Assembly: GCF_021530565.1 (NCBI RefSeq)
Contig: NZ_JAKGBI010000028.1
Span: 1 to 53,690, forward strand
Direction: 5' to 3'
Length of the DNA: 53,690 nucleotides
Source: Pseudoalteromonas sp. SMS1
GTDB lineage: Bacteria; Pseudomonadota; Gammaproteobacteria; Enterobacterales; Alteromonadaceae
Shown here: positions 27,479-36,275 of the stretch, piece by piece
How the letters are laid out: each line of letters opens with the position of its first letter
How positions within the stretch are numbered: position 1 is the stretch's first letter
The notes under the pieces: generated by a model
Database searches by the model: none
What the model saw: only the letters and a program-made list of their open reading frames with translations
What the model was told of the DNA's origin: nothing
Position numbers and translations under genes: made by a program

Positions 27479-27642
27479 TTCAATTATATTAAAAACCCTT
27501 TAAATTGCGAGAATATACGTAAAGTTTCAATTCAATTTAAGCTATTAGGTTAATAAAAAAGTCTATCAGATACTTTGACCTCTATCTTTAATAACCATAA
27601 AATTGGGACCTTAAAAGTTTTGCGTGAAAGTGAAGAGAAGAT

Positions 27643-27885
27643 ATGGCAGTCAAAAAACCTGAAAATATGAGCTTTGAAGAAGCTGTCACTGAGCTAGAAA
27701 CCATCGTACAAGAGATGGAGCGCGGTGAATTGACTTTAGACCAATCCCTAAAGCAATTTGAACGAGGAGTGAAACTGGCCCAGGCATCTAATCACAAACT
27801 TCAACAAGCAGAACAAAAAGTGTCAATACTGCTCGCCAATGACGATACAACCACGCCAAGCGAGTTTGCGGATCAAGTGGAATAA
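27643..27885 (+). CDS. xseB: Exodeoxyribonuclease VII small subunit
   Basis: The 80-residue protein has the XseB pattern MSFEEAVTELETIVQEMERG and LTLDQSLKQFERGVKLAQ, a two-helix coiled hairpin. It binds the XseA large subunit to form the nuclease that degrades single-stranded DNA. The first gene of xseB-ispA-dxs, with the ispA start lying only 4 bases after its stop. Confidence 0.95.
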   Translation: MAVKKPENMSFEEAVTELETIVQEMERGELTLDQSLKQFERGVKLAQASNHKLQQAEQKVSILLANDDTTTPSEFADQVE

Positions 27886-27889
27886 TTGC

Positions 27890-28777
27890 GTGGACTTACA
27901 ACAAAGACTTAGTATCGCAAGACAAGATGTCGAGCAAACAATTAGAAATTACTTTGAGCAAGATTTAAACACAGATCCAACTGCGAAAGCCGCGGCACTT
28001 TATTCTGTCAGCAATGGTGGTAAACGACTAAGGCCATTTTTAGTTTACATCACTGGTGAAATGCTAGGCGCATCTAAACAAGATTTGGATGTGGCAGCCG
28101 CTGCTGTTGAGTGTATTCATAGTTACTCTTTAGTACACGATGATTTACCCGCCATGGACGACGATGATCTTCGACGTGGAAAACCGACTTGTCATATTGC
28201 ATTTGATGAAGCACAAGCAATTCTGGCCGGCGACTCGTTACAGACTTTGGCATTTGAATTATTATCATCTCATCAATTCGTTGTTTCTGCTTCCCAACAA
28301 GTTTTGATGATTAAGGCATTAGCGCAAGCCTCTGGCTTGCAAGGAATGGTCGGCGGTCAAGCGCTCGATATTGCAGCGACAGATAAGTTGATCGACATCG
28401 ACCAGTTAGCGCGTATTCATAGGCTTAAAACTGGTGCATTACTCAATTGTGCGATTGAATTGGGGGCATTGTGTGCACCCAATGTTTCAGAATTAACGCG
28501 AAGTCAATTGCAAGAGTTCGGTTTAGCTATTGGACTGGCTTTTCAGGTGCAGGATGACATTCTCGATATTGAGGGTGATACAAGTACTTTGGGTAAACCA
28601 CAAGGCTCAGACTTACAGCATAATAAATCTACCTACCCAGCTTTACTTGGCATGGAAGGGGCGAAAAACAAAGCTCAAATGCTGATAAAACAGGCTTTGC
28701 AAGCTTTAGAAAAAATAGACGCTGACACACAGTTACTGGCAGAACTTGCAAAGTACATCATCGCCAGAGACCATTGA
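27890..28777 (+). CDS. ispA: Farnesyl diphosphate synthase IspA
   Basis: This polyprenyl synthase condenses IPP with DMAPP and GPP to make farnesyl diphosphate for ubiquinone and undecaprenyl phosphate. The first aspartate-rich motif is in HDDLPAMDDDDLRRGK, the second in QVQDDILDIEGD. I start at GTG 27890, giving 295 aa (E. coli 299), with GTGGA upstream. The frame can extend back to 27839 inside xseB, but that would add 17 residues unlike the family. The middle gene of the isoprenoid operon. Confidence 0.95.
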   Translation: MDLQQRLSIARQDVEQTIRNYFEQDLNTDPTAKAAALYSVSNGGKRLRPFLVYITGEMLGASKQDLDVAAAAVECIHSYSLVHDDLPAMDDDDLRRGKPTCHIAFDEAQAILAGDSLQTLAFELLSSHQFVVSASQQVLMIKALAQASGLQGMVGGQALDIAATDKLIDIDQLARIHRLKTGALLNCAIELGALCAPNVSELTRSQLQEFGLAIGLAFQVQDDILDIEGDTSTLGKPQGSDLQHNKSTYPALLGMEGAKNKAQMLIKQALQALEKIDADTQLLAELAKYIIARDH

Positions 28778-28851
28778 TTTTGGTCCTGTTCAAAATGACT
28801 AGGTAATGACAAGTTCCCTTTAAATTTATAAAACTATTGGCAAGCTTTGTA

Positions 28852-28857
28852 TATAAT
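28852..28857 (+). promoter_or_regulatory. Candidate -10 element before dxs
   Basis: Perfect TATAAT 33 bases before the dxs ATG. If used, transcription starts near 28864, which excludes the alternative TTG start at 28837. No convincing -35. Confidence 0.35.
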
Positions 28858-28890
28858 TCAGCAAGGTTTGCTAAGGATATTACAAATAAT

Positions 28891-30756
28891 ATGACTCTTG
28901 ATAGTAGCAAGTACCCTTTACTGGCATTAGTTGACCAGCCTCAACAATTACGCCAATTGCCGCAGCAAAAGTTAAATGACTTTAGCGCGGAGCTGAGAGG
29001 TTATTTATTAGACTCAGTTTCCCAAAGCAGTGGCCATTTTGCCTCAGGGCTAGGCACCGTTGAATTAACTGTCGCACTTCATTATGTATACAACACGCCG
29101 ATCGACAGATTAGTGTGGGACGTGGGCCACCAAGCTTACCCGCACAAAATTCTGACTGGTAGAAAGAGTCAAATGCACACAATCCGTCAAAAAGACGGAC
29201 TTCACCCATTTCCTTACCGTGAAGAAAGCGAGTTTGACACCTTTAGTGTTGGGCATTCCAGTACCTCTATTTCTGCCGCATTAGCGATGTCAATTGCCGC
29301 AGAGAAAGAAGGCAAAAATCGTAAAACCGTTGCAGTGATTGGTGACGGAGCAATGACTGCGGGTATGGCTTTTGAAGCCATGAACCATGCGGGAGATGTC
29401 AAATCTGATATGCTCGTTATCCTCAATGACAACGAAATGTCAATTTCTGAAAATGTCGGGGCACTCAATAATCACTTTGCGCGTATTTTATCTGGTAGCT
29501 TTTATACCAATATACGTGAAGGTGGTAAAAAACTATTGTCTGGTGTGCCCCCCGTCAAAGAGCTTGCCAGTAAGATGGAAGAGCATTTAAAAGGCATGGT
29601 GATACCTGGCACCTTTTTTGAGGAACTCGGTTTTAACTACATTGGCCCAATTGATGGTCATGATGTCAATATGTTAGTGGATACGCTCCGCAATATGCGT
29701 AACCTCAAAGGTCCCCAATTGCTTCATGTCAAAACCCAAAAAGGTAAAGGCTATCAACCCGCAGAAGCTGACCCTATCGGCTTTCACGCAGTACCAAAGT
29801 TTGACCCAAGTGTACACACCTTGCCAAAGTCTAAACCCAGTGCACCGACGTTCTCAAAAGTATTCGGCGACTGGCTGTGTGATATGGCAGAGCAGGATAA
29901 GCATCTGATGGCCATTACACCAGCTATGAGAGAAGGCTCTGGCATGGTGCGGTTTTCTAAGGAATACCCGTCTCAGTATTTTGATGTTGCGATTGCTGAG
30001 CAACATGCTGTCACACTCGGCGCGGGCTTCGCATGTGAAGGCCTAAACCCTGTCGTGGCAATCTATTCTAGTTTCTTACAACGCGCTTATGATCAGCTGA
30101 TTCACGATGTTGCCTTGCAAAACTTACCGGTGCTATTTGCCATCGACCGAGCTGGCATTGTGGGTGCAGATGGAGAAACGCACCAAGGCGCCTATGATCT
30201 GAGTTTTATGCGCTGCATTCCAAATTTAGTGATCATGACACCCAGTGATTTAAATGAGTGTCGTCAAATGTTATTCACGGGTCATTTATTAGACAAACCT
30301 GCTGCTGTTAGGTATCCGAGAGGCTCAGCTGGCAGCGCTGAAATAGACGCGACGATGACACAGCTTCCTATCGGTAAAGCAAACACCATTCGTGAAGGAC
30401 AAAAACTCGCCATCCTAAACTTTGGTACATTATTGGAAAATGCACAGCATGTCGCTGAACAATTAGACGCCACGCTAGTTGACATGCGATTTGTAAAACC
30501 TTTAGACACAACGCTATTACAAACGCTTGCTAACACTCATAGTCACTTTGTTACATTGGAAGATAATGCGATTGCTGGTGGTGCAGGTAGTGCAGTCAGT
30601 GAGTATTTCGCTGCAAATCAGATCCCACACCCAGTGATGCATTTGGGTATACCTGATGAGTTTATCAAACATGGAACACAAGCAGAAATGCACAGTGAAA
30701 TGGGCTTAGATAGCGATGGTATATTAGCCAGTGCTAAAAAGTGGCTTGATGCCTAA
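28891..30756 (+). CDS. dxs: 1-deoxy-D-xylulose-5-phosphate synthase Dxs
   Basis: This thiamine-diphosphate enzyme makes DXP from pyruvate and glyceraldehyde 3-phosphate, the first step of the MEP isoprenoid pathway. Visible motifs are VGHSSTSISAALAMS, the TPP-binding GDGAMTAGMAFEAMN...NDNEMSIS, and the transketolase region DRAGIVGADGETHQG. I start at ATG 28891 (621 aa; E. coli 620), with AAGGAT upstream. The frame extends back to TTG 28837 but family length favours the ATG. Last gene of xseB-ispA-dxs, followed by a clear terminator. Confidence 0.97.
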   Translation: MTLDSSKYPLLALVDQPQQLRQLPQQKLNDFSAELRGYLLDSVSQSSGHFASGLGTVELTVALHYVYNTPIDRLVWDVGHQAYPHKILTGRKSQMHTIRQKDGLHPFPYREESEFDTFSVGHSSTSISAALAMSIAAEKEGKNRKTVAVIGDGAMTAGMAFEAMNHAGDVKSDMLVILNDNEMSISENVGALNNHFARILSGSFYTNIREGGKKLLSGVPPVKELASKMEEHLKGMVIPGTFFEELGFNYIGPIDGHDVNMLVDTLRNMRNLKGPQLLHVKTQKGKGYQPAEADPIGFHAVPKFDPSVHTLPKSKPSAPTFSKVFGDWLCDMAEQDKHLMAITPAMREGSGMVRFSKEYPSQYFDVAIAEQHAVTLGAGFACEGLNPVVAIYSSFLQRAYDQLIHDVALQNLPVLFAIDRAGIVGADGETHQGAYDLSFMRCIPNLVIMTPSDLNECRQMLFTGHLLDKPAAVRYPRGSAGSAEIDATMTQLPIGKANTIREGQKLAILNFGTLLENAQHVAEQLDATLVDMRFVKPLDTTLLQTLANTHSHFVTLEDNAIAGGAGSAVSEYFAANQIPHPVMHLGIPDEFIKHGTQAEMHSEMGLDSDGILASAKKWLDA

Positions 30757-31466
30757 TTTAAAATATAAGCGCTGCCTTTATTTGGCAGCGTTTGTTATTT
30801 ATTGCTTTCATAAAATTAATTACACAGTTTTGAGCATATCCAGTCGATAACTTCTTATTAAACTAAAACAATTGCACAATTCACAACAAAAAACCCAAAG
30901 CTTGCTCATTTTATGGAAATACTTATATTCGCTGGTATAACCAGATGATAAGGTATGATTTTACATACCATTTAAGCAAAGACGTAACCGAAGCAATTAA
31001 ATAAATCATAAAAAACCCAGCACTATCATTAAGATATAGAGAAAAACTGATACTTACGCTTGCGACGCAAGGCTATTTCCCCCTTACCTAACCGATAAAA
31101 TAATTGCGTAATTTATGACTCACCTTCGTTTATAAATGATATTTTCAGGGAATAACATTAGAGCTATGAAACATTTCATATAGTTGAATGAACAATAGAC
31201 AGTATTAATTTTATGTGATAAAAATCTGTGAAAATTACAATCTATATACGAATTGATTTTTAATACCGTACGCATTTTAGGTTGTAGTTATTCATCATTG
31301 AAGCAAACATTTATTCTAAGCAATGCGAATGTCTTACTTAGCTATTATCTGGAATAGCAAGCAACGACCGATATTGTGACCTTTAATTTATGGCTTCAAA
31401 ATAAACTTTCGTCTTTAAAATGTTGTAAGTTGGTAACGGATTAGGTATTAAAGTAAGGGGAATATA
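30757..31466. other. 700-bp AT-rich region without a gene
   Basis: After the dxs terminator I find no supported gene. Three short inverted repeats are visible: CTGGT-ATA-ACCAG (30932-30944), GGTATG-ATTTTA-CATACC (30952-30969) and CTTGC-GAC-GCAAG (31059-31071). The first two are close together and could be operators. Promoters for the HTH gene at 31467 should lie at the right end, but none stands out. Confidence 0.5.
30769..30803 (+). terminator. Rho-independent terminator of dxs
   Basis: CGCTGCC, 7-base loop, GGCAGCG followed by TTTGTTATTTATT. Confidence 0.88.
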
Positions 31467-31700
31467 GTGGATTTTTTTGCAAGATATATCACAGGGGATG
31501 ACCTTAGAGCGCTGCGTAAAAAGAAAGGTGTTACAACGGCAATCATGGCGAAACATTTAGGCGTATGTCGTAAAACATACGAAAACTGGGAACGCGATGT
31601 GGGGCAGCCAAAACTGAATCAATTCTTTGCTATTTGCGCATACTGTTCTATTGATCTAACAGACTTAATTGCAAAAATCCGGGGTCAACAAAGCTCCTAA
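31467..31700 (+). CDS. Small Xre-type helix-turn-helix regulator
   Basis: The 77-residue protein is essentially one HTH domain: DDLRALRKKKGVTTAIMAKHL, then GVCRKTYENWERDVGQPKL as recognition helix and wing, and a C-terminal helix (DLTDLIAKIRG). GTG start with AAGGGG at six bases. Targets unknown. It sits after a long gene-free spacer and before a string of small frames and a membrane protein, a setting common for accessory modules. Confidence 0.75.
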   Translation: MDFFARYITGDDLRALRKKKGVTTAIMAKHLGVCRKTYENWERDVGQPKLNQFFAICAYCSIDLTDLIAKIRGQQSS

Positions 31701-31718
31701 TTTAAAGGACAGCTTGCG

Positions 31719-31763
31719 GTGAAAGATTTTCATTTTCAGTATTCGATGCAACGCTATGTTTAG
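31719..31763 (+). CDS. Possible 14-residue leader peptide
   Basis: GTG with AAAGGA nine bases upstream opens a frame of 14 residues that ends in TAG, overlapping the ATG of the next small frame (ATGTTTAG). Too short to recognise. It may be a coupling leader, or the start of one 60-residue protein broken by a +1 frameshift. Confidence 0.25.
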   Translation: MKDFHFQYSMQRYV

Positions 31764-31896
31764 CTCGAAAAGACTCTATGAAAAAGGGCGAATAACCCCT
31801 TCAAGAAACAGAGTGTCATACTGGCTACACCGCGCTTTTAAAAACTTAAAGGCAAAGCAAGTGATCCTTTTAGGTAGCCTACTTAATAAGTTTTAG
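31756..31896 (+). CDS. Possible 46-residue basic small protein
   Basis: ATG 31756 opens a 46-residue frame rich in Lys and Arg (MFSSKRLYEKGRITPSRNRV...). Its stop lies two bases before the ATG of the next membrane protein, suggesting coupled translation. No own ribosome-binding site is visible. No homologue recognised. Confidence 0.35.
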   Translation: MFSSKRLYEKGRITPSRNRVSYWLHRAFKNLKAKQVILLGSLLNKF

Positions 31897-31898
31897 CA

Positions 31899-32555
31899 AT
31901 GAAAGTTTTCGCAATTCTGCTCTCGGCTACGCTTATCATGTATCTAACTACGAATGTATTGGATGCAGTGAAAGCAGAGATACTCTATGTCAGTGTTATT
32001 GCATTTATTGGCGCTTGGTATCGAGAAAATATTAATATCGCTCATATTTGCGCGTTGTTAGCGGCTCAGCACGTTATTTCTATCGTTATTTTTCATTTTA
32101 ATTTTTTCTCCGTTGCACCTGATGCTCCCGCGGTTTGGCACAACGCGCGTGCATTTGCTATCCACTTTTTTCTCGACCTTACCTTATTTTTCGCGATTGG
32201 TCTGCGGCCCGCGATCTCTAGATGGATTACGAGACGCCAAAATAATGTGAAGCAGACTATCTGTATGACTAATGCTGATATCACATTACTCAGTATCTTT
32301 GGCTTATTTATACTTGCAGATAGCCTTGCACTCATTGAAAACTTTTTACGAAATTTGAGATTCTTAGGCGTAACAGGCCCACTTTCGACGATGTTCCAAG
32401 GCTGGACAGGTATTTATTACAATTACGTATTAATAAAGTCCTTTATTCTTGGCTTAGAAATGATAGCGGTTCTTTCAATAGTGAAACCCTCGGTACGTAA
32501 AAAGTCGCATGTCAAACTTCCCTTTAATGGACCTAGCCCACAACCCCCGTTATAA
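31899..32555 (+). CDS. Integral membrane protein of unknown function
   Basis: The 218-residue product has about five or six hydrophobic spans: about 1-18, 24-39, 48-70, 86-101, 127-146 and 176-192. Its tail is short, basic and Pro-rich. No family is recognised. It lacks a clear ribosome-binding site, and its ATG follows the stop of the 46-residue frame by two bases. It may belong functionally with the small HTH regulator upstream, but the sequence does not show how. Confidence 0.65.
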   Translation: MKVFAILLSATLIMYLTTNVLDAVKAEILYVSVIAFIGAWYRENINIAHICALLAAQHVISIVIFHFNFFSVAPDAPAVWHNARAFAIHFFLDLTLFFAIGLRPAISRWITRRQNNVKQTICMTNADITLLSIFGLFILADSLALIENFLRNLRFLGVTGPLSTMFQGWTGIYYNYVLIKSFILGLEMIAVLSIVKPSVRKKSHVKLPFNGPSPQPPL

Positions 32556-32774
32556 ATACAATGACACTATGCGCATTGGCTCATTAGCAATGCGCGACAG
32601 TATGAATACTCAATGCATTGCTACCGACCTCAAATTGATAAACTTTCATGTTAGTAAAAAACAATAAAAACATGAACTTATCAGCCTGCCTTAGTTAAAA
32701 CACACACACCCTATTGCATTTAATTTTCAAATTTAACAAATATAAAAATGGATACAACAACAAAGGAAATTGAC

Positions 32775-34052
32775 ATGACACGCTATTCTCTGGTGTGCTG
32801 CGTCGTTGCGCTTTTATGTTTTGCGCACAGCAGCTCAGTCCTATCACAAGATTACCCCGTAGGGGTTACCTATATCGCTGCAACAGATTACAGCCGAATC
32901 GAAAAACTCACATCACAACACAATGACTACCGCGATATATTGATAAAAATTTGGTACCCAGCTTCACCGCGCGATGAACAACATGCCAGCTATCTGCATT
33001 TCCATACTGAAGAGTTCCCTTACTCAAGCGCAACACCCAGTCCCGACGATTTACAGTTTCATGCTTACTTGAAAACTCTGCCATTTAAAACCTTTAAAAA
33101 TGCGCCAATGGCTCAATCTGCGGAGTCATTTCCAGTGGTGCTATATTCTCATGGTTACCAATCTACGCTGGAAGACAAAGAAATTCTTATGATTGAACTA
33201 GCTAAAAGAGGCTATATTGTCGCAAGCGTTGGCCACCCTCATCACGCGGGGTTTGTCACTCAAAGTTTTGGCCGCAGTGCAACGTATGATAGTGAAGCAC
33301 GTGCGAACGACTTCTATATCAGCGATCAGGCAGATGTTAGCTTTGACGAACTAGTCGCAGAGTTACTTCAACTTGCAGGTCGCCCTCTAAATGACACAGA
33401 AACAGCCCGAGTTTATCAACTAATGAAATGGACAGAAGGTGACCGCGTCGCTTTGGATACTTGGGTACAAGACATGCACTTTGCTCTGGACCAATTAACC
33501 CGTCTTCAATATGGTCAATACTGGGGGATCAACTACCTTAAACCACACCTTAGTACCTTTAAGGGTCGCCTTGATTTAACTCACCTTGCCGCTGTGGGGC
33601 TGTCGTTTGGTGGGCCGACGGTTGCTGCATTTTGCCAGCAAGTCTACCAGTGTAAGGCGGCTGTCAATCTGGATGGTATACACTACAATTTGTCACCGAC
33701 AATGCCACACTCAAAGCCTTATCTCATGATGCACTCTGATACTCCGCTCAGTGCTGACTTTCCCATTGTCTTTAAACAGCAACAGGCAGATACATACATG
33801 ATGACCATTGAAGGCGCTTTGCACTGGGACTTTTCAGACACACCTTACATACTGCCTAACGATAGAAATCAGGATTATCTTGGTACCATTGACCCCTATT
33901 TAGTCACTGAACTGGTGAATACTGCAAGCCTAGCATTCATTGATTTATATGTTAAAGGTCTCGGCACACGCGCAGAGTATCTCACTACTTTAAGGCGCTT
34001 TACACAAATACGATTACAAACAAAAACCAGGGAGCGCGATGATACCCAATAA
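32775..34052 (+). CDS. Exported alpha/beta hydrolase (PAF-acetylhydrolase/dienelactone hydrolase-like)
   Basis: The 425-residue protein has a signal peptide (YSLVCCVVALLCFAHSSSVLS). The oxyanion segment VLYSHGYQSTLEDKE is at about 117-131. The nucleophile elbow GLSFGG lies near 275-280, and the catalytic His is probably in GALHWDF. The large insert between them is family-typical for PAF-acetylhydrolase-like esterases. It is probably secreted or periplasmic, with an unknown ester substrate. I start at ATG 32775 behind AAAGGA, nine codons inside the longest frame, because the signal peptide then begins correctly. Confidence 0.85.
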   Translation: MTRYSLVCCVVALLCFAHSSSVLSQDYPVGVTYIAATDYSRIEKLTSQHNDYRDILIKIWYPASPRDEQHASYLHFHTEEFPYSSATPSPDDLQFHAYLKTLPFKTFKNAPMAQSAESFPVVLYSHGYQSTLEDKEILMIELAKRGYIVASVGHPHHAGFVTQSFGRSATYDSEARANDFYISDQADVSFDELVAELLQLAGRPLNDTETARVYQLMKWTEGDRVALDTWVQDMHFALDQLTRLQYGQYWGINYLKPHLSTFKGRLDLTHLAAVGLSFGGPTVAAFCQQVYQCKAAVNLDGIHYNLSPTMPHSKPYLMMHSDTPLSADFPIVFKQQQADTYMMTIEGALHWDFSDTPYILPNDRNQDYLGTIDPYLVTELVNTASLAFIDLYVKGLGTRAEYLTTLRRFTQIRLQTKTRERDDTQ

Positions 34053-34127
34053 AGTGAACACAAAAGCTGAGCGAATAAAAAGCACCTCAATACGCTGGAT
34101 GCATCATAAAGTATGACCAAAGACATA

Positions 34128-34145
34128 CCTAAACCAGCGTTTAGG
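34128..34145 (+). repeat. Inverted repeat after the hydrolase gene
   Basis: CCTAAAC, loop CAGC, GTTTAGG: a perfect 7-bp stem 75 bases after the hydrolase stop, with no T run. Possibly a transcript 3' end. Confidence 0.4.
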
Positions 34146-34316
34146 GAGAGAGCTTTTCGCGCCTGTCATAACTTACTTGCCGGCATTCTGAGATTGCCCT
34201 TCATCAATCTTGAGGGGCATGTTTAGCGTATTAAAACTAAATAGCTTTTCTGGCAATTTATATAAATCGAACGATACTTAAGACTCCACCGCCTATAGAC
34301 AACTAGGGTTCTGTTT

Positions 34317-35390
34317 ATGCCAAACCAAACAAAAGACATGGAAGAAATGCTGTTCTTTAGCCAAATGCTCAATGAATGCTCGCCACTAACGTTATTACAG
34401 CAGATATTAATGCATTCCCACCATGCCATTGTAATTACTGACGCTGATGACAAGGCGGGTTACCGTATCGTGTATGCTAATCCCGTATTTTGTCGCCACA
34501 CAGGGTATGAACTGGCTGAGTTAGTGGGTATATCACCTAAAATCTTACAGGGGCCAAAAAGTAACAAACGCATAATTGAAAAGCTCACCCCAGCACTGAA
34601 AGAAAGAGGGTTTTTCTATGGCGCATCCATCAATTATAGAAAAGACGGCAGTATGTACCCCGTTGAGTGGAATATCTCTGAGATTAAAAATGAACAGGGC
34701 CAAGTTACTCATTATATTTCAATGCAAAAAGACCTCAGTAACTTCAAACGTTTGGCTGAAAAAGTTAAAAAGTCCAATGAGAATTTCAAAAGCTTTTACC
34801 TCTCAACCACTAAAAAAGATAAAAGTGCTGCGAACAATGAGGTCGTAGAGTCTTTAAAAAGTAACGAAAAAATCTACGCTGGTGGACTCAGAAATGATGA
34901 AAAAGCGGATTTGTTTGAAGATGCGTTTTTTGATTTTTCGCCTGATGAACTCGGCGCCCTTGGCAATAAAGTTGATAAAGGAGCACTGAGCGCCACAGAC
35001 TTTTGGGTAGAGAATCCAATCGACGAAGAAGATATTTCGGGCCTCGTCGAGTCTATTCAAGAAGTCGATGTTGAGCTTGGATTACTGCAATCACAAGGGC
35101 AAAGCAAAGAGCGCTTAGAGAACATCGCCAATGGCTTTAAAGAAGTGGCCAATAACCTGTACTTTTGTGTTGAGTTTAATGATGGTGCTCTGATTATCGA
35201 TGAAGTTGCTAATACTTTAATGACGTTAGAGGAAGAACATGAGTTTCCTGTTGAAACACTACTCACATTCAATAAAGAGGTTTACGAGTGGCTTGACGGG
35301 GCAGTGATAAGCAAAACGACGGACAACATTTTTGAGGGAGAAAATAATGCCATTGCAGCGGGAAATCAGTTGCTACTCTTTCTCAAATAA
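34317..35390 (+). CDS. Orphan PAS-domain protein
   Basis: The 357-residue cytoplasmic protein has one PAS domain at about 30-145 (HAIVITDADDKAGYRIVYAN, FCRHTGYELAELVGISPKILQG, INYRKDGSMYPVEWNISEI). The segment GISPKILQG aligns with the LOV motif GXNCRFLQG, but the flavin-binding cysteine is missing. So it is LOV-like but not a canonical photoreceptor. The remaining 210 residues are helical and acidic with no kinase, cyclase or other output domain I recognise. AGGG precedes the ATG by about nine bases. It is not in an operon. Confidence 0.8.
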   Translation: MPNQTKDMEEMLFFSQMLNECSPLTLLQQILMHSHHAIVITDADDKAGYRIVYANPVFCRHTGYELAELVGISPKILQGPKSNKRIIEKLTPALKERGFFYGASINYRKDGSMYPVEWNISEIKNEQGQVTHYISMQKDLSNFKRLAEKVKKSNENFKSFYLSTTKKDKSAANNEVVESLKSNEKIYAGGLRNDEKADLFEDAFFDFSPDELGALGNKVDKGALSATDFWVENPIDEEDISGLVESIQEVDVELGLLQSQGQSKERLENIANGFKEVANNLYFCVEFNDGALIIDEVANTLMTLEEEHEFPVETLLTFNKEVYEWLDGAVISKTTDNIFEGENNAIAAGNQLLLFLK

Positions 35391-35455
35391 AATGCTTTTG
35401 TCGCTCAGCACAGTCTCGAGACTGTTTACTGAGCGACCATCACTTCACTCATTGA

Positions 35456-35941
35456 TCAGTGTTTATGACGTAACTTAGCCAAAAACTTGCCTTTTCTTTG
35501 CGCTATTTTCTCGCGCTGCTCTTCGGTCAAAATGTGGTGAATCGCATGCCTCGCTTCTAGCATGGTAAGCATAAACGCTTGTTTTTTAGGCGCATGCTCT
35601 TCTAGCAAAATTTGCGCTTGCGCTTTATCAAAAGTTTCTGCCTCAATAATTTCCTTAAATGCCTTGTGAGGCTTTGCCTGTGGCTGCGTCTCTTTTAGTG
35701 CCGCTAAACGGGATTTATATGTTTCAAAAACAGCCTTTAATTCTGTTTGCTGACTGTCACTCAAATCAAGATGTTTGATTGCTTTATCAGACAATAAACG
35801 TTTTTCAATATGCGCCAATGGCTTCATATGGTGACGCTTAATTTTATGTACTTTATGCGCGCCTTCATCAGCGAACGCAGTTGCAGGCACTAGTCCCACG
35901 CTAATACAACTTGCTAGTAATAAGCTGGCGAATTTTTTCAT
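35456..35941 (-). CDS. cpxP: CpxP/Spy-family periplasmic protein
   Basis: The 161-residue protein has a signal peptide (cleavage expected near ATAFADE, residue 24). The helical mature region contains one clear LTxxQ motif (ILTEEQREKI) near the C-terminus and a related LSDSQQTEL earlier. Lys- and His-rich ends are usual. CpxP damps the CpxA sensor and binds misfolded envelope proteins. It is divergent from cpxRA, as in E. coli. GGAG lies nine bases before the ATG. Confidence 0.83.
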   Translation of the reverse strand: MKKFASLLLASCISVGLVPATAFADEGAHKVHKIKRHHMKPLAHIEKRLLSDKAIKHLDLSDSQQTELKAVFETYKSRLAALKETQPQAKPHKAFKEIIEAETFDKAQAQILLEEHAPKKQAFMLTMLEARHAIHHILTEEQREKIAQRKGKFLAKLRHKH

Positions 35942-36275
35942 CGTAATATCTCCGGTTGATTTTATTTACGTTCAACAGTCGTGCTTAGGACTGTATGCTC
36001 CTTAACACCTGAACTCATGACATGATTTAATTTAGCAAGCTCAAAGCAAAGCAACGTCAAGTCAGAGTAAAGTTTTGTCAACAGTGATTACAAAACATCT
36101 TGGTACATAGTGTTCATCAGAAATGTGCAAAAAGAATTGAAGCTCAATAAACCATTGGATAGTTTTTCGAGTCGATGTTCTAATCGCTTAAAACACGTAA
36201 AGAAGTGTAAATTCCATCCCGTGCACCTTATAGTTAAGTACAATAGAAATTATCTACCTCCAAGTACGCTGCCCT
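35942..36275. other. Divergent control region of cpxP and cpxRA
   Basis: This 334-bp spacer contains a perfect CpxR box near cpxR (36197-36211) and a half site GTAAA close to cpxP on the minus strand. No further gene is visible. Confidence 0.6.
36197..36211 (+). promoter_or_regulatory. CpxR box
   Basis: GTAAA-GAAGT-GTAAA is an exact match to the CpxR tandem repeat GTAAA-N5-GTAAA, 64 bp before the cpxR start. It indicates autoregulation. Confidence 0.85.

Noticed and set aside
34113..34226. 37-codon frame between the hydrolase and the PAS gene
   Set aside because: No ribosome-binding site, and it spans the inverted repeat at 34128-34145; no supporting feature.
34317..34760. LOV blue-light photoreceptor
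   Set aside because: The conserved photoactive cysteine is missing from the GISPKILQG segment.
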